Of a stretch of DNA of 34,643 nucleotides, positions 31,269-34,643 are shown in pieces. Origin of the DNA: Scenedesmus sp. ARA3 (lineage: Eukaryota > Chlorophyta > Chlorophyceae > Sphaeropleales > Scenedesmaceae); assembly GCA_004335835.1 (NCBI GenBank), contig RWJK01001121.1, forward strand, positions 1 through 34,643. The letters are read 5' to 3'. Within the stretch, counting starts at the first letter, position 1, and each line of letters opens with the position of its first letter. Made by a program: the position numbers and the translations under genes. The notes beneath the pieces are model-generated. The model ran no database searches. It saw only the letters and a list, made by a program, of their open reading frames with translations, and was not told the origin of the DNA.

Positions 31269-31616
31269 GCTGCTGCTACTGCAGCCGCTACTGCTGCTGA
31301 ATGTGCTGACGGTGCCTTGTAAGCTGCCAATAGCATAGAAGCTGTGCTTGGCCCCGTCTATCCGCAGTGACATGCTGCTGCTTCTTGTTGCAACTGTTGT
31401 CAGTTCCTGCAAGCTGTGGATGCAGCGTTGGGGCTGCCTTGGCAGCACCTGAGCTGCCAGGCCAGCTGCAGCACCCATCCAGTGCTGTCGAACAGTTGTA
31501 AGAGACCTGGCATGCTGCAATGGGACCTGCGTTTGCTGCGTTTGCTGACAGATCAAATGCTGCGTCAAGACAGTGGCCAGCTGCTTAGCCCGCAGGCTTT
31601 GCCTCAAGATCTGCAT
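24736..31616 (-). CDS. Adenylate-kinase-domain protein, predicted mitochondrial, with conserved C-terminal extension
   Basis: Exons (minus): 31616-31190, 30579-30512, 30001-29945, 29663-29595, 29228-29070, 28515-28417, 28208-28018, 27574-27447, 27253-27144, 26171-26029, 25448-25304, 24906-24736. All junctions are GT-AG and in phase, giving 588 residues. The first ATG opens an Arg/Gln-rich, acid-poor stretch (MQILRQSLRAKQLATVLTQH), typical of a mitochondrial presequence. A poly-Ser tract follows, encoded by a CAG repeat. The kinase core has the P-loop NGAPGSGKG, the NMP-binding motif VVDGFPRTATQ and an Arg-rich LID-like region (SIKRQLQRARVANLHNRRVL). Adenylate kinases interconvert ATP, ADP and AMP. 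The ~200-residue C-terminal part (EHPVAIDMLVDVMTDRGFHV and beyond) is not part of ordinary adenylate kinase; I recall similar plant/algal AK-family proteins but cannot name its function. It ends in an acidic tail. Introns carry copies of adjoining exon pieces. Confidence 0.83.
25239..25261. repeat. CTG trinucleotide tract
   Basis: About seven CTG units in the intron before the last exon of the adenylate-kinase-domain gene. The nearby segment 25160-25232 partly copies the end of the preceding exon. Confidence 0.85.
25600..25965 (-). repeat. Two intronic partial copies of AK-domain exon 10
   Basis: Copies at about 25609-25675 and 25845-25950 repeat the 3' part of exon 26171-26029 and its donor. 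The nearer copy encodes AEYVTRSPFFSEHPVAIDML nearly unchanged, but its donor GT is AT. The farther copy is diverged (HMTRGPFFSGHPMTIDML) yet keeps an intact donor GTAGGT in the same phase. Confidence 0.8.
26186..26336. repeat. Two CAG tracts flanking a copy of the exon 10 start
   Basis: CAG tracts at about 26186-26224 and 26300-26336 flank 26240-26290. That segment in gene sense repeats the exon 10 opening (VGRIINDDVLPVVR, against VDRIINDVLPVVR in the exon). Confidence 0.8.
26526..27150 (-). repeat. ~345-bp intronic tandem duplication with copies of AK-domain exon 9
   Basis: Pieces of exon 27253-27144 (sense ...ELVMRLDGYCEASYDLFAE plus donor) recur at 26526-26588 (donor mutated), 26773-26800 (truncated by a CAG tract) and 26871-26931 (donor intact). 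Intron blocks also pair up, 26628-26670 with 26973-27013 and 26684-26733 with 27017-27065, so whole exon-plus-intron segments were duplicated. Confidence 0.85.
26797..26863. repeat. CAG trinucleotide tract
   Basis: About 21 CAG units with one CAA interruption. It truncates the middle partial copy of exon 9. Confidence 0.9.
27577..27709. repeat. Two CAG tracts near a 3' splice site
   Basis: Tracts at 27577-27604 and 27657-27709. The first, in gene sense (CTG)n-CAG, abuts the exon beginning at 27574. The sequence between and around them partly repeats the exon start (sense AAGCAGTTC..CC against CGGAAGCAGTTCGTCGCC). Confidence 0.85.
27830..28012. repeat. Minisatellite of ACACCAGCRYAG-type units
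   Basis: Repeated CACACCAGCGCAGC and CACACCAGCATAGC words, 10-20 bp in period, in the intron 27575-28017. A longer block (GTGCAGCCAC..TACAGCCCAAGC) appears twice. Confidence 0.8.
28591..28807 (-). repeat. Two intronic partial copies of AK-domain exon 6
   Basis: Copies at 28591-28652 and about 28757-28807 repeat the first 17-22 codons of exon 28515-28417. Both keep the acceptor AG and the reading frame: VDFLKMLYGKLLELHHKYAD and VDFLKMLYNKLQELHH, against VDFLKMLYDKLLELHHKYAD in the exon. Neither has a clear donor at the matching place. Confidence 0.85.
29664..29730. repeat. Interrupted CAG tract at a 3' splice site
   Basis: CAG runs with CGG interruptions. In gene sense they form CTG/CCG repeats ending in GCACTGCAG, directly before the exon starting at 29663. 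Confidence 0.85.
31217..31300 (-). repeat. In-frame CAG-type tract encoding poly-Ser
   Basis: In the first exon of the adenylate-kinase-domain gene the minus strand reads AGC/AGT repeats, giving a tract of more than 20 serines (one Cys near its start). It lies between the presequence and the kinase core. Length polymorphism would keep the frame. Confidence 0.85.
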
Positions 31617-32036
31617 GCTGAGCGTTATCCTAGCAGTGGAAGTGCGTTTTACATTATTGAAAGCTGCTGGGCGAATGGGAAGTGCAGAAGACTCCGGCAA
31701 GGGAACAAGGGCTTTTCTGAGTGTGAAGCCACAGCCCAGGACCGGCTTGTTTCAGCAAGCTCCCTGTGTTAATAGCGTTTGAGCGGGGTTTAAATGCCAA
31801 GATGCTCCGCAAGCACAAAGCAGGTGCACAGTCACTTGGACCTTCAAACGTCGTCCAAATGGAGACCAACGGCGCTGGAAGGTGCCGTCATGTGGTTTTG
31901 AGGCAAAACTTCAAGTCATTTAGTCATGAAGGCAGCGCTGTTCCACCGAATGGCACATGCTGAGACGTCTAGGGCTTGAAGCTTTGTGCAGAGGCCTAAC
32001 TATGCCGCAGTCTGGCGCCAGCGGTTTCAGGCTTTT

Positions 32037-32045
32037 CTTTTATAC
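32037..32045 (-). promoter_or_regulatory. Candidate TATA box for the adenylate-kinase-domain gene
   Basis: GTATAAAAG on the minus strand about 420 bases upstream of the chosen ATG. It is a good consensus match, but the implied 5'UTR of nearly 400 bases is long, so it is tentative. Confidence 0.3.
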
Positions 32046-32286
32046 TGATGTTAACAAATGTTAACGGTTTGGTGCTTTGCAGTTGTGGCTTGAAGGTATC
32101 CTGCTGTACTGCCTAGCCCATCACCTACACTGAGCGTCCTATAGCTGTACAGCGTGCATGCAGGTCAGACATTACAAGCAAGCATAATGCAACATAATGA
32201 ATACTAAAAAAACAGTATATCTGAAGTAGTCCCCCCAAAGGCCACCAAGGCCGTTGAACCGCAGTTGTGCAGGCCGCTGACAGGAA

Positions 32287-32456
32287 GAGCTAGCTAGCCG
32301 CTAGCTAGCTAGCTGAGGCTTCAAGAGAGTATAGCCATGGAGGCTGCACAGGCCCCAGCCGCCATTCGTCGATCAGAAATATTGATCGACGTGCGTACAG
32401 TTACACATTGGGATACAGCCTGTATGTACAGCTGTACAGGCTGCAGCCTGTACAGC
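32287..32456. repeat. Cluster of three inverted repeats/palindromes
   Basis: GCTAGCTAGC-type self-complementary sequence at about 32288-32314. A perfect 9-bp-arm hairpin CGTCGATCA/TGATCGACG lies at 32367-32391 with a 7-base loop. A perfect 26-bp palindrome with half-site GCTGTACAGGCTG lies at 32431-32456, with further TGTACA words around it. Confidence 0.85.
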
Positions 32457-33772
32457 CCGGGGCAGCTGCGTGCATTGTACTGCACAGCAGGAATGTCAAC
32501 TGCGTGCAGACGGTGCACAGCAGGATTGATGGCAACTTGGCTTCAACAGGGGGCGATGTGATGTGCTTGGGCACAGTGGCCAGCACTTGCATGCAACAGC
32601 AGACTTCCAAAACCAATAACAATATCCTGGGTGCCAGCATGTAATCAGATCAGCAACAAGCGAGGTCGCGACAAGACTTTGCTTGCCAGCACACACTGTA
32701 TAATCTTGCTTGACCGCCAATATGTTTCGCCTGTCGCTGAGCGCGCGAGAGAGCTACCAACAATGCAAACAAATAAGCACCATTCCCAGAACAGTAGATC
32801 CAACCCCAACCCCAGCGTGGAAGCACGGCAATGCAGGCACCGCATGAGCACAGCTTGTGCAGGCTACCGCTCAGCTGCCGAAGCCCAATTCTGCTGGCAG
32901 GAGTTGTCAGCAGCAGCAGGAGGCCTGACACTGCGCATGCCAGCTTCACCGCACAGTGCATGAAACACAATGCGAACCAACGGGCCTGGCGCAAAATGGA
33001 TGAAGAAATGCAGGCAGGGCATGCACATGCTGAACAGAACCATAGAATATAATATCAAGGCTGTTCCGGATACTCTGATGAAGATGCCAGTACATAGAGC
33101 AAGCTAGTGAAACTCTCGACGGGCTCACAAAAAAACTAGAAGGTTGCTTTAGCGCCTTGTTCACCAACACATGCAGGCAGGACGAACCAGCAACCTACAC
33201 CTCGGCCACAACCACATGTGCGCACAAGCAGCACAAAGCAAATGGAGTTGGCCAAGGCAAGGCAAAGAGCACTCACAGAAGATGTACTAGATGGTTTTCA
33301 AAACAGCACCGTGCTCCATGCTGTATCTGCAATACCTGCTGCCAAATGCACACCACGCGATGCGCGCCCAAGCAATGCACACGCTAGGCACTACAATGGC
33401 TGGCATGCAATGCACACGACGGTGCACAATAATGGGCGGCCAGGCAATGCATGCGCCAAACAGGCGCGTTGGCAGCACACTGTACAGCTCTTCAAATCTG
33501 CACAGCAGTCCACACGCTGCAGCACATACCTGTCGTAACCTACAAACCGGCGGGCGTGACACATTCAAACACTCTGGCAAATAAGTGCCAAGGCTCACAG
33601 GACAGCTGTAACACTTCCCTGCTGCTTTGAGACAAGTACTTCTATGTTTCAACAGCTACGTTGGCAGCTGAGACCCCAGTCCTGCTGACAGACACATTGT
33701 GCCTGCAAAAAATAACACTTGCCTGGCATGCCAGTGGCTCGCAACGCATGCTAAGCCTGTCAGCAGGGTCTA

Positions 33773-33804
33773 GGGGTTTTAGGGTTGCCTACACCCTAAA
33801 CCCC
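33773..33804. repeat. Interstitial telomere-like inverted repeat
   Basis: The left arm GGGGTTTTAGGGT and right arm ACCCTAAACCCC are separated by 7 bases. The left arm contains TTTTAGGG (Chlamydomonas-type) and the right arm the complement of TTTAGGG (plant-type). Only about one repeat per arm is present, so this is not a chromosome end. Confidence 0.6.
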
Positions 33805-34026
33805 TGCACTGCTGCTGACTAACAAAACAGCAAAACAGCCGTCCTGGACATGCGCTGCCACCCCACACTCGGCCCTCCAGCCTCCAACCCATCCCTCTGC
33901 AGCACCTCACCCGCCAGCCACTACCAGCTTGCAAGGCTACCATCACCCCACCCCTCGACCCTTCACGCCCAAAGCAGATCACATGCCGGGCCTCCACCTG
34001 TTATTCTTGCTCGTGCTCAGCGCAGC

Positions 34027-34165
34027 CACTCTGCACTGCTGCAGCGTTGCTGCACTGCGGCATTGCTGCACAGCTGCACTGCTGCACTGCTACAGCACTG
34101 CTGCGGCACTGTCGCTCTGCTACAGCACTGCGGCACTGCTGCACTGCTGCAATGCTGCAGTGGCG
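34027..34165. repeat. Short-period CACTGCTG/CACTGCGG satellite
   Basis: Imperfect 8-17-base units built from GCACTGCTGCACTGCTACA-like words, in the downstream flank of the lectin-like gene. Confidence 0.8.
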
Positions 34166-34189
34166 GCAGCACCACCCTTCCTTGACATC

Positions 34190-34400
34190 AACCGCCACCC
34201 AACACCCACCGCAGCTCTCAAGAAAGAGCCTTCCCACCACTCCAACCGCCACATCACACGCACACGAAGCCCTTATAACAGAAGAGGCTCGCCACCTCGT
34301 CAACCGCCACCTTACGCGCACACAAAGCTCTTTGAAAAGAGCCTCGCCACCTCGCCAACCGCCACCTTACGCGCACACAAAGCCATTGCCAGCCTGGGTG
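34190..34400. repeat. Degenerate ~55-bp tandem repeats overlapping the end of the lectin-like exon
   Basis: About four units start with variants of CAACCGCCACCTTACGCGCAC, at roughly 34188, 34243, 34302 and 34357. The rightmost unit contains the stop codon of the C-type-lectin-like exon, so the exon end with its GTAAGG motif has been copied downstream. Confidence 0.75.
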
Positions 34401-34583
34401 GGCGAGCAGTTCGCGTCGATCCACTTGGTGCTCGTCTTCAGCGCGCAGCTGTTGACGCGGTCGTTGGCGCGGGGGAAGCCGGTGCGCCAGGGGCCGCCCA
34501 CACTGCTCCAAGGAGAGGTTGACAGCAGGCTGTTGTCTGTCCACCTCCAGGAGCCCTCTGTGCCGAGGTCACTCAGCCCAATC
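34367..34583 (-). CDS. C-type-lectin-like domain protein, terminal exon (5' partial)
   Basis: A phase-2 exon follows a (CTG)n-CAG acceptor and encodes 72 residues before TAA. The order IGLSDLGTEGSWRWTD, W-S-S-V-G-G-P-W-R-T-G-F-P, N-S-C-A-L, K-W-I-D-A-N-C, G-F-V-C-A matches the C-terminal half of a C-type lectin fold, including the final two cysteines. The first base would complete the Trp of the W-I-G-L motif, which supports the splice phase. Domains of this type bind sugars or proteins outside the cell; the usual Ca-binding E-P-N/Q-P-D motif is not evident (G-P-W instead). The TAA lies within GTAAGG, a good splice donor, so a further 3' exon is possible. The rest of the gene lies outside the window. 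Confidence 0.8.
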
Positions 34584-34585
34584 CT

Positions 34586-34643
<58 letters not shown>
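34584..34643. repeat. CAG tract at a 3' splice site, running to the window end
   Basis: At least 19 pure CAG units up to the last base. In gene sense this is (CTG)n-CAG directly before the lectin-like exon at 34583. The window edge truncates it. Confidence 0.95.

Larger units (their letters stand above)
31617..34366. other. Intergenic region (~2.75 kb) with inverted repeats and telomere-like motif
   Basis: No domain-bearing open frame seen on either strand. The left third is the upstream region of the adenylate-kinase-domain gene. Hairpin-forming repeats lie at 32287-32456, a telomere-like palindrome at 33773-33804, and satellite-like sequence from 34027 to the next gene. Confidence 0.5.

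Noticed and set aside
33773..33804. True chromosome end
   Set aside because: Only about one telomere-type unit per arm, with genes on both sides; at most an interstitial relic.
1..34643. tRNA, rRNA, riboswitch or bacterial operon signals
   Set aside because: I found no cloverleaf, rRNA-like or Shine-Dalgarno/operon arrangement; gene structure is clearly eukaryotic.

Overview
This window looks like nuclear DNA of a green alga. Every multi-exon gene has GT-AG introns and compatible splice phases. The codon preference is GC-leaning, there are CAG/CTG microsatellites throughout, and TGTAA polyadenylation motifs lie downstream of several stops. A short plant/chlorophyte-type telomere motif and a ciliary-tip protein gene fit as well. 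A scenedesmacean-type alga is my guess from the extreme CTG/CAG content, but this is not proven. All exon models below were derived by hand from splice motifs, phase and protein continuity.

Layout, left to right. (1) 1-4432, minus: a secreted multi-domain protein, 3' end outside the window. It has a signal peptide, an Asp/Trp-rich segment, a Cys-rich domain, Ser-Pro linkers and at least four cadherin/Ig-like ~105-115-residue repeats. (2) 6253-12117, minus: a secreted two-domain fasciclin (FAS1) protein with nine exons. One intron holds an eight-member array made of one exon and its partial copies. (3) 13591-15906, minus: a single-exon GT32/OCH1-like glycosyltransferase. (4) 16720-23669, plus, divergent from the previous gene: a 13-exon CEP104-like ciliary-tip protein (jelly-roll, coiled coil, TOG) that ends in kinesin-light-chain-type TPRs. 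One intron carries about 1.1 kb of alternating TG/CG sequence. (5) 24736-31616, minus, convergent with (4): a 12-exon adenylate-kinase-domain protein with a predicted mitochondrial presequence. (6) 34367 to window end, minus: the last exon of a C-type-lectin-like protein.

The genes do not form a pathway. Three encode secreted or endomembrane products (cell-wall/adhesion type), one a ciliary protein and one a nucleotide-metabolism enzyme. The most unusual signal is structural. Four features recur: (a) introns hold partial, splice-site-bearing copies of the neighbouring exon, in three different genes and in tandem in two of them; (b) CTG tracts sit directly at 3' splice sites, with complementary CAG tracts near some 5' splice sites; (c) the adhesion gene is built of symmetrical phase 1-1 exons; (d) a CEP104-TPR fusion is supported by splice phase.
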